A DNA stretch of 41,009 nt. Origin: an uncultured Gammaproteobacteria bacterium (GTDB taxonomy: Bacteria > Pseudomonadota > Gammaproteobacteria > Arenicellales > JAANXG01). Both the position numbers and the translations under genes were made by a program. Positions 1-8,887 of the stretch are shown here, in pieces. Numbering within the stretch: the first letter of the stretch is position 1; each line of letters starts with the position of its first letter. The stretch spans positions 1 to 41,009 of the forward strand of contig CAMYKW010000021.1 of assembly GCA_947259175.1 (NCBI GenBank). The letters run 5' to 3'. Below the pieces are notes generated by a model, which ran no database searches, was not told the origin of the DNA, and saw only the letters and a program-made list of their open reading frames with translations.

Positions 1-92
1 AGCGCTTGGGGGGTGTTGTGAGCACGCAGCCAGGACTCGAGTCGGCTACGTTCCTGGACGGACAGGTGGAGCGCTTTCGCAGGACGATTCAT
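1..92 (-). CDS. IS630-family transposase, N-terminal fragment (cut by window edge)
   Basis: The reverse strand from an ATG at 92 reads MNRPAKALHLSVQERSRLES and continues WLRAHNTPQA to the edge. This pattern (a short basic start, a Leu/Ser-Glu-Arg helix, then a Thr-Pro-Gln turn) is the usual beginning of the helix-turn-helix domain of IS630-type transposases. Only about 30 codons are visible, so it cannot be said whether the element is intact. The 93-275 stretch between it and nadB is AT-rich near 145-170 and holds no other gene I can support; the element's terminal repeat should lie there, but I could not pair it without the other end. Confidence 0.55.
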   Translation of the reverse strand, partial: MNRPAKALHLSVQERSRLESWLRAHNTPQA

Positions 93-275
93 GGCAACAA
101 TCCCCACGGATTTAACGGTGCGGCGCCATGCTATCATCATCCGAATATAATAGAAAGTTATTTATGAGACACTACACTAGATTCGGCATCGCCGAGATCG
201 AGAGGTCCGCCGGGTGTGGTCGCAACTCGCGGCGCGGCGCGCTCGGCGTCGCCGTGCGGAAAGCATCATTGTGCG

Positions 276-1946
276 CTACGCTGACGAGTGCTGCTGTTCG
301 CTCGTCCACAAGGGGTTCAAGTGGGCGCCCACGAAGTTGGTGGGAACCAGTATGGTGTCCTGGGGGTGGGACGTCTTTTCAGGCTGTGGATAATCGAGGG
401 TGTAATGCAGTCCGCGACTTTCTTTCCGACTCAACGCCGATTTAACGATGAGCTCGGAGACCATGACCAGATTTCGCAGCTCAATGAGATCATTGTTGAT
501 CTTGAAGTTGCTGTAAAAATCGCGGATCTCTTCCTGTAACAAGGCGATTCGCCGCTGGGCTCTTCGCAAGCGTTTGTCGGTGCGAACGATTCCTACATAG
601 TCCCACATGGAACGTCGCAACTCTTCCCAATTATGGGACACAACCACCTGCTCGTCGGGATCGGTGACCTGGCTTTCGTCCCAATGTGGCAGTTCATATG
701 CCTGATCGCTTCGAGAGTCTATTCGTTTGACTATGTCGTTGCTCGCGGATTCGGCCAGGACCAGGCACTCGAGAAGTGAATTACTAGCCAAGCGATTGGC
801 GCCATGCAAGCCGGTAAATCCCGATTCGCCGATGGTGTAGAGATCCAGCAAATCGGTGCGTCCGTTCAAGTCGGTCAATACACCGCCGCAGGTATAATGC
901 GCGGCGGGAACCACGGGGACCGGTTGTTCAGTCATGTCGATCCCGAACTCGAGGCAACGTTTGTATATGTTCGGAAAATGTTCGCTAATGAATTGTGACG
1001 ATTTGTGGCTGATATCCAAATAAACACAATCGTAACCGTGGCGTTTCATTTCATAATCAATGGCGCGCGCCACGATATCGCGGGAAGCCAGTTCCCCGCG
1101 GGGGTCGTGATGTTGCATGAATTGCTCGCCGTCCGGGAGTAACAATTTCCCCCCCTCGCCGCGTACCGCTTCGGAGATTAGCAACGACTTTGCGTGGGGG
1201 TGATATAGGCAGGTCGGATGAAACTGCACAAACTCCATGTCGGCGACGCGGCAACCCGCGCGCCAGGCCATGGCGATGCCGTCGCCGGTCGAAGTGTCGG
1301 GATTGCTGGTGTACAGATAGGACTTCGATGCGCCGCCTGTGGCCAGTACAGTGACGCGTGCAGCTATCGGTGACACGTGGTTGGATGTCATATCCAATAC
1401 GTAAGCACCAAGATTACGCTCTGGGGGATCGGCTTTGAGTTTGCTGGCGCAGATTAAATCAACTGCAATGTGGTTTTCCAACACGGTCACGTTAGGGTGA
1501 GCCCTTACCAGTGCCTCCAAGGTGTTCTCCACCGCCTGACCGGTGGCATCCTGAGCATGGACGACGCGCCTTCGGCTGTGCCCGCCTTCACGGGTCAAGT
1601 GAAAATTCGGGGCGCCGTCGGCGCCGGATTGCCGATCGAATTCGACGCCCTGGGCGATCAACCATTCGATATTTTCGGGGCCGCGGCGCACAATGTATTC
1701 CACCGCCTGAGGGCGGCATAGTCCCGCGCCGGCGGTGAGCGTGTCCTGGATATGGGCGGCGAACGAATCGTGCTTCCCGAACACCGCGGCAATGCCTCCC
1801 TGGGCATAGAGGCTGGACCCTTCGGTCAGTTGTCCTTTGGCGAGTATCGTCACTCGCCGCCCGGCCTGCGCCACGCGCAGAGTCAATCCCAAGCCGGCTA
1901 GACCGGCGCCAATAACCAAAACATCCACAGGGTTACTCTTAGTCAT
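276..1946 (-). CDS. nadB: L-aspartate oxidase
   Basis: Flavoprotein that oxidises L-aspartate to iminoaspartate, the first step of de novo NAD synthesis in the cytoplasm; the product is passed to quinolinate synthase (NadA, not in this window). The 556-residue length is close to the usual 530-550. The N-terminus carries the FAD-binding GAGLAG motif at about residues 13-18, then the SSLYAQGGIAA segment, HPTCLYHP, the HYTCGGV stretch and the family signature NRLASNSLLECLV; the helical C-terminal domain of the succinate dehydrogenase/aspartate oxidase family follows. The ATG at 1946 directly precedes the Rossmann strand, which supports it, although its Shine-Dalgarno sequence is weak. It is divergent from rpoE, the same arrangement as in E. 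coli. Confidence 0.97.
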   Translation of the reverse strand: MTKSNPVDVLVIGAGLAGLGLTLRVAQAGRRVTILAKGQLTEGSSLYAQGGIAAVFGKHDSFAAHIQDTLTAGAGLCRPQAVEYIVRRGPENIEWLIAQGVEFDRQSGADGAPNFHLTREGGHSRRRVVHAQDATGQAVENTLEALVRAHPNVTVLENHIAVDLICASKLKADPPERNLGAYVLDMTSNHVSPIAARVTVLATGGASKSYLYTSNPDTSTGDGIAMAWRAGCRVADMEFVQFHPTCLYHPHAKSLLISEAVRGEGGKLLLPDGEQFMQHHDPRGELASRDIVARAIDYEMKRHGYDCVYLDISHKSSQFISEHFPNIYKRCLEFGIDMTEQPVPVVPAAHYTCGGVLTDLNGRTDLLDLYTIGESGFTGLHGANRLASNSLLECLVLAESASNDIVKRIDSRSDQAYELPHWDESQVTDPDEQVVVSHNWEELRRSMWDYVGIVRTDKRLRRAQRRIALLQEEIRDFYSNFKINNDLIELRNLVMVSELIVKSALSRKESRGLHYTLDYPQPEKTSHPQDTILVPTNFVGAHLNPLWTSEQQHSSA

Positions 1947-1985
1947 GTACTCGAGGCAAGGCGGCGAACCGCCTGATTTTCAGTT

Positions 1986-2014
1986 ATTATACCGCCGTTA
2001 CGTTGCTCGGTTTC
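1986..2014 (-). promoter_or_regulatory. Putative sigma-70 promoter of nadB
   Basis: A perfect -10 hexamer TATAAT lies on the minus strand at 1986-1991, about 40 bp upstream of the nadB start. With a 17-bp spacer the -35 would be GAAACC (2009-2014), which is poor, so the call rests mainly on the -10 box and its position. Confidence 0.4.
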
Positions 2015-2048
2015 CCAAACTCTAATTTCCAAGACCCATCAAATCATA

Positions 2049-2064
2049 AACTATTTAAATAGTT
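2049..2064. promoter_or_regulatory. Perfect 16-bp palindrome between nadB and rpoE
   Basis: AACTATTTAAATAGTT is a perfect 16-bp palindrome, AT-only except for one C and one G, sitting between the nadB -10 region and the rpoE sigma-E -35 box (14 bp before it). Its position in a divergent control region suits an operator for a dimeric regulator; which regulator is not evident. Confidence 0.4.
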
Positions 2065-2078
2065 CAGTGGATCGAACA

Positions 2079-2105
2079 GAACTTTACGCTTCCGTTATTG
2101 TCTTT
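2079..2105 (+). promoter_or_regulatory. Sigma-E/AlgU-type autoregulatory promoter of rpoE
   Basis: GAACTT (2079-2084) is an exact AlgU/RpoE -35 core. After 16 bp comes TCTTT (2101-2105), which keeps the TC of the -10 consensus TCtgA. The spacing and position 42 bp before the rpoE ATG fit the autoregulated promoter known for rpoE/algU operons. Confidence 0.55.
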
Positions 2106-2146
2106 CTCGATAACGCACCTGAGCGGCCGTACTTGGCTCTGGTCGA

Positions 2147-2734
2147 ATGAAGTCAAGCGGAGACCGTCAGAGCGTTGACTCTGTAATCGTTAAGCGGGTC
2201 CAGCGGGGTGACAGGAACGCCTTCGATTTGCTGGTTCGGAAATATCAGTTCAAGGTGTCGAACATAATTTCCCGCTATGTTTACGATCAGACGGAAATAG
2301 AGGATATCGCGCAGGAAGTATTTGTCAAAGCGTACCGAGCGATTAAAGGTTTTCGTGGGGATAGTGCGTTCTATACATGGTTATATCGAATTGCCATCAA
2401 TACGGCCAAGAATTATCTGGTGGCGCAGAGTCGCCGTCCACCCAACACCGACGTCGATGCTGCCGATGCCGAACTCACAGAGTCCGGTAGAAATCTTCGC
2501 GACATCGGAACACCGGAATCAAATTTGCTGAGTCGGGAATTAGCGGAGCGGATAACCAGGGCGGTGCAGGAACTTCCCGAAGACTTGCGCACCGCGATTA
2601 CGCTTCGGGAAATCGAGGGTCTAAGTTATGAGGAGATCGCGACAGTGATGGAATGCCCAATAGGTACCGTAAGGTCGCGTATCTTCCGTGCGCGCGAGGC
2701 GATCGATAGTCATCTGCGTCCATTGTTGAAATAG
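2147..2734 (+). CDS. rpoE: RNA polymerase sigma factor RpoE/AlgU
   Basis: ECF-family sigma factor directing transcription of envelope-stress genes; it is normally held at the membrane by RseA/MucA. The 195 residues match AlgU of Pseudomonas almost throughout: region 2 with AFDLLVRKYQ, DIAQEVFVKAYRA and FRGDSAFYTWLYRIAINTAKN, a short linker, then region 4 with LPEDLRTAITLREIEGLSYE and CPIGTVRSRIFRAREAI (the -35-reading helix-turn-helix). The ATG at 2147 has no strong Shine-Dalgarno but gives the family N-terminus. First gene of rpoE-rseA-rseB-mucD, preceded by its own sigma-E-type promoter. Confidence 0.97.
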   Translation: MKSSGDRQSVDSVIVKRVQRGDRNAFDLLVRKYQFKVSNIISRYVYDQTEIEDIAQEVFVKAYRAIKGFRGDSAFYTWLYRIAINTAKNYLVAQSRRPPNTDVDAADAELTESGRNLRDIGTPESNLLSRELAERITRAVQELPEDLRTAITLREIEGLSYEEIATVMECPIGTVRSRIFRAREAIDSHLRPLLK

Positions 2735-2773
2735 ACAAGGCGCGTAAAGACAAATTGTTAATAGTTAATTCTC

Positions 2774-3307
2774 ATGAATGAAAAGATTTCAGCACTACTG
2801 GACGATGAGCTCTCAAAACGAGACCGAGACCGGACGGTAAAGATGATTGGCTCGGACGCCGAGCTGTCCCGCTTATGGCATCGATACAACATTATCGGTG
2901 CCGTGTGCCGACGTGAAATCGCAACGCTCAACCCAGGACTTGTACACCGGGTTGCACAATTGGTCGGTCAAGATCAATCGGATGATTCAAAAACAAGACC
3001 ATCCAAACCGAAGGAATGGCCTTGGCGCTTCGCCTGGGCTCCAGTGACGGCGATCGCGGTGTCGGTCGTGGCGTTGGTCGCGGGTGGCGTATTCGTGCTG
3101 AAACCGAATGAAACAAAATTCAATGGCGCTCAAACAACCGCTTCGGTCCCGGTCGCAGCCAATGCGACGCGGTGGGAAAACGCAATCCCGGAACATGAGG
3201 CGCAGCTTAACGCGCTGCTGGTTGAGCATGGAGAATTCACGCCGATGACGGGATTGAACGGGCTGATTTCATACGCGAAGTTCGTTAGTTACGACGCTAA
3301 ACAGTGA
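2774..3307 (+). CDS. rseA: Anti-sigma-E factor RseA/MucA
   Basis: Single-pass inner-membrane protein whose cytoplasmic N-terminus binds and silences the sigma factor until regulated proteolysis (DegS/AlgW, then RseP) frees it. The 177 residues begin with the family's MNEKISALLDDELSKRD pattern, with a WHRYNIIGAVCR helix (the sigma-binding domain) at about 35-48. A transmembrane segment near residues 89-114 (WAPVTAIAVSVVALVAGGVF) follows, then a periplasmic tail. It lies 39 nt after rpoE and overlaps rseB by 4 nt (GTGA), so the two are probably translationally coupled. There is no clear Shine-Dalgarno sequence before the ATG. Confidence 0.93.
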   Translation: MNEKISALLDDELSKRDRDRTVKMIGSDAELSRLWHRYNIIGAVCRREIATLNPGLVHRVAQLVGQDQSDDSKTRPSKPKEWPWRFAWAPVTAIAVSVVALVAGGVFVLKPNETKFNGAQTTASVPVAANATRWENAIPEHEAQLNALLVEHGEFTPMTGLNGLISYAKFVSYDAKQ

Positions 3308-4272
3308 TCTACGTGCGTCAATTTTTGCCCGTCTTTCTGTGCCTGATATCGTTTGCAGCCAATTCGGATGAGGCGACCAGGCATTGGTTGATGAAGATGA
3401 ACGATGCAGCGCGGGAATTGGATTACCGCGGCACCTTCGTGTACGTCAAGCAAAACCAGATTGAGGTGATGCGCGTGGCGCATCAATCACGGAGCGGGGT
3501 GATACGGGAACGTATATATTCGCTCAATGGTGCGCCGCGTGAGGTTGTGCGTGATGCCGAGCAGGTGTGGTGTTACCTTCCGGACAGACGAATGGGAGTG
3601 CACGAATATCGCCAGGTGTCGAGCAATAATTTTCCGAACATTCTTCCGCTGCGCCTGGACAAACTCGACGAAAACTACAAAATGAAGATGGCAGGGAAAG
3701 GGCGCGTCGCCGATCGTAAAGCGGTCCAGATTTGGATTTTGCCCAAGGATGAATACCGTTACGGACATGATCTGTGGGTCGATGAGGAATCCGGCTTATT
3801 GCTCAAGGCGTCGTTGATGAATGCAGACTCGGAACCGATCGAACAGTATATGTTCACGGATATACAGATTGGGATTCCGATTGCCGAGGAGGACCTGGCT
3901 CCGAGAACGCGTAAGCAGCAATTGGTCTGGTACGGTGTCAATAAGAAACATGAGCCGGAAAATATCCAAGGAGAGGTAAACTGGCGGGCAGCGAGTTATC
4001 CGGACGGATTTATGTTGTCGCACAAGTTAAAAAGAATGTCGCCAACACGCAAACAAATGGTCGAGCATTTGGTATATTCTGACGGACTTGCCGCGGTGTC
4101 GATTTTTGTGGAGAAATTGACGGATTCGGTGAAGCCAATAAACGGGCTCAACACCATGGGAGCGATCAGCGCCTACGGAACTGTGATCGGTGAGCATCAG
4201 ATTATGGTCGTGGGTGAAGTACCGTCGGAAACGGTTAACATGATTGCCATGTCAGTTACCAGAACGGAGTAG
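3304..4272 (+). CDS. rseB: Periplasmic sigma-E regulator RseB/MucB
   Basis: Periplasmic protein that binds the periplasmic part of RseA/MucA and shields it from proteolysis until lipid or LPS signals displace it. At 322 residues it matches the family's usual 310-320. A hydrophobic signal peptide (FLPVFLCLISFAANS) ends near residue 22. The N-terminal lipid-binding domain includes the LDYRGTFVYVKQNQIEVMRV and DLWVDEESGLLLKASLM stretches; the smaller C-terminal domain ends with the IMVVGEVPSETVNMIAMSV pattern. The start is a GTG within the rseA stop (GTGA overlap). An rseC/mucC homologue does not follow; mucD comes directly after. Confidence 0.93.
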   Translation: MIYVRQFLPVFLCLISFAANSDEATRHWLMKMNDAARELDYRGTFVYVKQNQIEVMRVAHQSRSGVIRERIYSLNGAPREVVRDAEQVWCYLPDRRMGVHEYRQVSSNNFPNILPLRLDKLDENYKMKMAGKGRVADRKAVQIWILPKDEYRYGHDLWVDEESGLLLKASLMNADSEPIEQYMFTDIQIGIPIAEEDLAPRTRKQQLVWYGVNKKHEPENIQGEVNWRAASYPDGFMLSHKLKRMSPTRKQMVEHLVYSDGLAAVSIFVEKLTDSVKPINGLNTMGAISAYGTVIGEHQIMVVGEVPSETVNMIAMSVTRTE

Positions 4273-4274
4273 TA

Positions 4275-5702
4275 TTGAACGTGAACGTTATAGTTACCAA
4301 GTTTTTTGCAGTACTGATTCTTGTCTTCGCAGGCAATACGGCCTCTGCTTACCGGGGAGAACTCCCGGATTTCGCATCCCTGGTAAAACAAAACGCGGGG
4401 GCGGTTGTCAATATCAGCACCACGCAGATGCTAAAGGCGCACAAAGAGCCACGGGAGTTCAACATCCCCGATCTGCCGGAAGACAGCCCATTTCGAGATT
4501 TCTTCAGACGCTTTTTTGATGAGTTGCCGGAGGAGCGGGACGCGCGCTCCCTCGGATCCGGCTTCGTGATATCCGCGGACGGATACATCCTAACCTCCGC
4601 GCATGTGATTGCCGACGCCACTGAAATACTGGTGCGGTTTACTGATCGCAGGGAACTCCAGGCCAAGGTGATTGGTTCTGACCGCCGTAGCGATGTTGCC
4701 TTGCTCAAAGTCGATGCCGAGGAATTATCCACCGTGAAGATCGGTAACCCGGAGCAGCTCTCGGTCGGCGAGTGGGTACTTGCGATCGGGTCGCCGTTCG
4801 GATTTGAGAGCACGGCGACTGCCGGCATTGTGTCCGCCAAAGGAAGAAGCCTGCCTAATGAAAACTATGTACCGTTCATTCAAACCGATGTGGCGATCAA
4901 TCCGGGCAACTCAGGCGGCCCGTTGTTCAATCTCGACGGTGAAGTGGTTGGTATAAATGCGCAGATCTACAGCCGAACCGGCGGATTTATGGGATTGTCA
5001 TTTGCGGTGCCCATCGATATTGCCACGGAGGTGGCGGATCAATTGAAGCGGTCCGGGAAAGTGTCTAGGGGATGGTTGGGAGTGTTAATTCAAGACGTCA
5101 CCAGTGAACTAGCGGAATCCTTCGGCATGGCCAAACCCGTCGGAGCTTTGGTGTCGGAGATCATGCCCGACAGCCCGGCTGCGAAGTCGAAGCTCAAGCC
5201 CGGTGATATCATTCTGCGATACAACGACACTGAGCTGTCGCGAATGTCAGACCTTCCGCCCCTGGTCGGTTTTACCCCGATTGGGGAAACGGTGAGACTT
5301 GAGGTGATACGCAGCGGTAAGGCGCGAATCATCAAAGTTACCATAGGAGAGTTGCCGGAAGACGAGCGACAGCTCGCACAACGAGGCGAGGAGCGCCAGC
5401 CGGATGACAAAATATTGGGAATGACGGTAAAGGACCTCACGCGGGAGCAAAAGAAAAAAATGAACTTGGAAGAGGGTGTGTTCGTCGCTGACGTTGCGTC
5501 AGGCCCGGCGTCGCGCGCTGGAATTCAGGACGGGGACGTAATCGTACAAATTCAAGATAAAGCGGTTACCGATGTGAAATCATTCAAGAAAATTGTTGCG
5601 GCAATAATGCCTAACAAATCGGTCCCGGTATTAGTTCGCCGCGAAAACCGCTCGCTTTTTCTCGCATTGAAGACGGATGGAGAAACCGACGGTGACGATT
5701 AG
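4275..5702 (+). CDS. mucD: Periplasmic Do-like serine protease MucD/DegP
   Basis: HtrA-family protease/chaperone that removes misfolded envelope proteins; in pseudomonads MucD is encoded in the sigma-E operon as here. The 475 residues start with a signal peptide ending near TASA (about residue 25). The trypsin-like domain has the triad His110 (LTSAHVIAD), Asp140 (RSDVALLKVD) and Ser213 (NPGNSGGPLF). Two PDZ domains follow: the first from about residue 260 (RGWLGVLIQDVT), the second from about 385 (LGMTVKDLT). I take TTG at 4275, five bases after a GGAG; a GTG two codons later is possible. A strong terminator follows at 5797. Confidence 0.95.
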   Translation: MNVNVIVTKFFAVLILVFAGNTASAYRGELPDFASLVKQNAGAVVNISTTQMLKAHKEPREFNIPDLPEDSPFRDFFRRFFDELPEERDARSLGSGFVISADGYILTSAHVIADATEILVRFTDRRELQAKVIGSDRRSDVALLKVDAEELSTVKIGNPEQLSVGEWVLAIGSPFGFESTATAGIVSAKGRSLPNENYVPFIQTDVAINPGNSGGPLFNLDGEVVGINAQIYSRTGGFMGLSFAVPIDIATEVADQLKRSGKVSRGWLGVLIQDVTSELAESFGMAKPVGALVSEIMPDSPAAKSKLKPGDIILRYNDTELSRMSDLPPLVGFTPIGETVRLEVIRSGKARIIKVTIGELPEDERQLAQRGEERQPDDKILGMTVKDLTREQKKKMNLEEGVFVADVASGPASRAGIQDGDVIVQIQDKAVTDVKSFKKIVAAIMPNKSVPVLVRRENRSLFLALKTDGETDGDD

Positions 5703-5796
5703 TCATCGGTGAGCAGAAGCTGGCCAATGGATGTAAAATAGGAATTGTCCGCTCGGCGGAATACACGGTTATAGTCGTGGTTTGATTCGCCGCTAG

Positions 5797-5823
5797 AAAG
5801 GGCGCGCTGTGCGCCCTTTTTTC
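5797..5823 (+). terminator. Rho-independent terminator after mucD
   Basis: A perfect 9-bp stem (AAAGGGCGC, 5797-5805, with GCGCCCTTT, 5811-5819) has a 5-nt loop and runs into a T tract through 5822. It separates the sigma-E operon from lepA. Confidence 0.9.
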
Positions 5824-5885
5824 TTGGTGTAGTCTCTACCTCTGGTAATCAGCGACACGGTTGATTGTTATATTCACGAAACCAA

Positions 5886-7694
5886 ATGGATACTCACGAA
5901 CTCACCAAGATACGTAACTTTGCGATCATCGCCCACGTGGACCATGGTAAATCCACACTCGCGGACCGCTTTATACAGCGCTGTGGCGGACTATCCGAAC
6001 GCGAAATGGAAGACCAGGTGTTGGACTCCATGGAGCTGGAGCGCGAGCGCGGGATTACGATAAAAGCGCAGAGTGTTACTTTGAACTACCGCGCACGGGA
6101 TGGCGATACATATCGATTGAATCTCATTGACACGCCGGGACACGTGGATTTTTCATACGAGGTGTCCCGATCGCTTACCGCCTGCGAAGGAGCCCTGCTG
6201 GTGGTCGATGCTTCGCAGGGCGTTGAAGCCCAGACGGTCGCTGTGTGTCATACCGCTGTAGATTTGGGCTTGGAGGTCATTCCGGTGCTGAACAAGATCG
6301 ACCTGCCAGCGGCGGAACCTGCGCGTGTTTTGGAAGATATCGAAAATATCATTGGAATTTCGTGCGAAAATGCGGTTCATTGCAGCGCCAAGACCGGACA
6401 AGGCGTGGATGACGTGCTCGAGGCTATTGTTGAGTTTTTACCGCCACCGCGTGGGAGCATCGATGGACGACTGAAAGCACTGATTCTTGATTCCTGGTTC
6501 GACAACTACTTGGGTACGGTTTCCCTAATTCGCATCGTCGACGGTGGTCTGAAAATTAAAGATAGGATTCGCATGATGGCGACAGGGCGGGACTATGTTG
6601 CCGAGCAGGTCGGCGTTTTTACCCCCAAGCGAACGCCTACGCAACGGCTGCTGACCGGGGATGTCGGCTATTTGGTGGCGGGGGTCAAGGATGTAAAAGG
6701 CGCGCGGGTGGGTGATACGGTGATCAGTAGCGTTTTGCCCGCGGAAAATCCATTGAGCGGATTTCAGGAGATCAAGCCGCGTGTGTTTGCTGGTCTGTAT
6801 ACCGTCAGCTCCGGCGACTACGGCGCACTCCGAGATGCCCTGGACCGGCTGAGTCTCAATGATGCATCCCTGAGTTATGATCCCGAGACCTCCGAGGCCT
6901 TGGGTTTTGGCTTTCGCTGTGGCTTTCTCGGTATGTTGCACATGGAGATCATCCAAGAGAGATTGGAACGGGAATATGGCCTGGAAATCATAACCACCGC
7001 CCCGACCGTCGTATACGAAATCGAGACTGCCAAGGGCGAGGTGATGGCCATCGAGAATCCAAGTCAGCTCCCCGATCCGGCAATGATCCGCGAGATACGC
7101 GAGCCTTTTATTGAGGCACGCATGCTCATGCCGCAAGAGTACGTGGGTTCGATAATTACTCTGTGTGTGGAAAAGCGTGGTATACATAAAGACATCCAGT
7201 ATTTGGGCCGCAGGGTGATGTTGCACTTCGAACTGCCGTTGAATGAGGTGGTTCTAGATTTTTTTGACAAGCTGAAATCGATAAGCCGTGGATATGCCTC
7301 GTTGGACTACGAATTCAAATGTTTCCGCGCCAGCGATATGTGTAAAGTGGATATTCTGATCAATGGTGATAAGGTCGACCCGTTATCGGTTCTGGTGCAT
7401 CGTAAACAGGCGGACTACAGGGCGCGAGAATTGGTCAAACGCATGCGTAATCTCATACCCAGGCAAATGTTTGACGTTGCGATACAAGCCGCGATTGGAT
7501 CCCGCGTCATCGCCAGGGAAACCGTCAAGGCATTGCGAAAAAACGTGACCGCCAAATGCTATGGTGGAGACATCACCCGGAAAAGAAAACTATTAGAGAA
7601 ACAGAAAGAAGGTAAAAAGCGAATGAAGCAAATTGGGTCTGTAGAAATACCCCAGGAGGCGTTTTTGGCCGTACTTAGAGTTGACGGAGAGTAA
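5886..7694 (+). CDS. lepA: Elongation factor 4 (LepA), ribosome-associated GTPase
   Basis: Translational GTPase acting on the ribosome; it has been proposed to back-translocate the ribosome or to assist 30S assembly. The 602 residues match the usual ~600. The G1 loop AHVDHGKST lies near residues 15-23, then RERGITI in switch 1, DTPGH (G3), NKID (G4) and SAKTG (G5). The LepA-specific C-terminal domain ends with the [20 protein letters not shown] region and a basic tail. I use ATG 5886 because it gives the standard N-terminus [12 protein letters not shown]; an in-frame TTG at 5865 adds seven unrelated residues. It lies 2 nt before lepB, the usual lepA-lepB pair. Confidence 0.98.
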   Translation: MDTHELTKIRNFAIIAHVDHGKSTLADRFIQRCGGLSEREMEDQVLDSMELERERGITIKAQSVTLNYRARDGDTYRLNLIDTPGHVDFSYEVSRSLTACEGALLVVDASQGVEAQTVAVCHTAVDLGLEVIPVLNKIDLPAAEPARVLEDIENIIGISCENAVHCSAKTGQGVDDVLEAIVEFLPPPRGSIDGRLKALILDSWFDNYLGTVSLIRIVDGGLKIKDRIRMMATGRDYVAEQVGVFTPKRTPTQRLLTGDVGYLVAGVKDVKGARVGDTVISSVLPAENPLSGFQEIKPRVFAGLYTVSSGDYGALRDALDRLSLNDASLSYDPETSEALGFGFRCGFLGMLHMEIIQERLEREYGLEIITTAPTVVYEIETAKGEVMAIENPSQLPDPAMIREIREPFIEARMLMPQEYVGSIITLCVEKRGIHKDIQYLGRRVMLHFELPLNEVVLDFFDKLKSISRGYASLDYEFKCFRASDMCKVDILINGDKVDPLSVLVHRKQADYRARELVKRMRNLIPRQMFDVAIQAAIGSRVIARETVKALRKNVTAKCYGGDITRKRKLLEKQKEGKKRMKQIGSVEIPQEAFLAVLRVDGE

Positions 7695-7696
7695 GC

Positions 7697-8497
7697 ATGG
7701 ATTTTGCGTTGATTTTATTTACTGCCCTGGTCGTCACCGGTGGGATCTGGCTGATCGATCGGTTGGTCAGGAGGCCACAATTAGAACCCGCGCAATCCTC
7801 GGGATCAGATGAACTAACGGCGGCGCGCAAAGAACCGTGGCTGGTTGAATACGCGAAGGCGTTTTTTCCAGTCATTTTGTTGGTATTTGTATTGCGGTCA
7901 TTCATAGTGGAACCGTTCCGAATCCCATCGGGTTCGATGCTGCCCAGTCTGCAAGTCGGTGATTTTATCCTGGTGAACAAGTTCATCTATGGCTTACGTT
8001 TGCCGATTATCAATAAGAAGGTAATCGAAATGTCTCTGCCGGAACGGGGAGACGTGATGGTATTCAGATTTCCGCATGATGAGAGCATCAATTTTATCAA
8101 GCGGGTGGTTGGCCTGCCGGGTGACAAAATTGAATACCGGAATAAGCAGCTGTACATTAATGGCGCGCAGATGCGCACTGAGCGTGTCGGCGACTATCCC
8201 TTTGAGGAAGCTGGCAGGCGGCACATCGTTGCCAATCAATTCATGGAGGTGTTGGGCGACGCGAAACACGATATCCTCAACGATCCGGGGAAGAGGACGA
8301 CGAGCATGAGTTTTACCGTGCCCGAAGGGCACTACTTTGTGATGGGCGATAACCGGGACTATAGTAATGATAGCAGGTTTTGGGGTTTCGTCCCCGAACG
8401 AAACATTATCGGCCGCGCGTTCTTTATCTGGTTCAGCTGGAATGTATCCTCCGGAGGCGGTATAGATTGGGAGCGTATCGGAAATACCATTAGGTGA
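7697..8497 (+). CDS. lepB: Signal peptidase I
   Basis: Membrane protease that cleaves Sec and Tat signal peptides on the periplasmic face. The 266 residues contain two N-terminal transmembrane segments (about 3-22 and 56-71). Ser80 in IPSGSML is the nucleophile and Lys135 in FIKRVVGLPGD the general base. The C-terminal signature GDNRDYSNDSRFWGFVP and the final IWFSW stretch are intact. It is placed in the lepA-lepB-DUF4845-rnc-era-recO-pdxJ operon and begins 2 nt after the lepA stop. Confidence 0.97.
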   Translation: MDFALILFTALVVTGGIWLIDRLVRRPQLEPAQSSGSDELTAARKEPWLVEYAKAFFPVILLVFVLRSFIVEPFRIPSGSMLPSLQVGDFILVNKFIYGLRLPIINKKVIEMSLPERGDVMVFRFPHDESINFIKRVVGLPGDKIEYRNKQLYINGAQMRTERVGDYPFEEAGRRHIVANQFMEVLGDAKHDILNDPGKRTTSMSFTVPEGHYFVMGDNRDYSNDSRFWGFVPERNIIGRAFFIWFSWNVSSGGGIDWERIGNTIR

Positions 8498-8512
8498 GGC
8501 AGGGGTTCAGTG

Positions 8513-8887
8513 ATGAGAAATACACAAGCAGGGTGGACTGTATGGAGCCTGTCGGCTGTTGTCATACTCCTTGTTCTGTTGGCCTTGTTGTTTATGCGTT
8601 TGTTTCCGCCATATTTTGACAATTTGAAGCTCCAGGAAGCGATGGACAAAATCGTTGAAGATCCCCGCATCACCGGCATGACGCGGCGGCAAGTGATCCA
8701 GGAACTGGATAACATCCTGTATATTGACTACGCGCACGAAGTCGTCGATCTCAAAGAGTCCCTTGCAATTGTGAAAAAAGACAAGTTGATGACCATCACA
8801 GTGGACTACGAAGTGGTAGTGCCGCTGGTCTACAATGTCAGCGCTCTGCTTACTTTCAAGAACAGGGCCCAACTCGCCCTGCGCTAA
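8513..8887 (+). CDS. DUF4845 small membrane protein
   Basis: A 124-residue protein with one N-terminal transmembrane helix (about residues 9-30, SLSAVVILLVLLALLFMRLF) and a PPYFDNLKLQEAMDKIVEDP segment typical of DUF4845. Members are regularly found between lepB and rnc in gammaproteobacteria. The function is unknown; position suggests a link to signal peptidase or RNase III expression, but that is only context. An AGGGG lies 6 bases before ATG 8513, favouring it over the adjacent GTG at 8510. The stop overlaps the rnc start by one base (TAATG). Confidence 0.85.
   Translation: MRNTQAGWTVWSLSAVVILLVLLALLFMRLFPPYFDNLKLQEAMDKIVEDPRITGMTRRQVIQELDNILYIDYAHEVVDLKESLAIVKKDKLMTITVDYEVVVPLVYNVSALLTFKNRAQLALR

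Noticed and set aside
5865-5885. TTG start for lepA
   Set aside because: The ATG at 5886 gives the conserved LepA N-terminus; the seven extra residues do not match the family.
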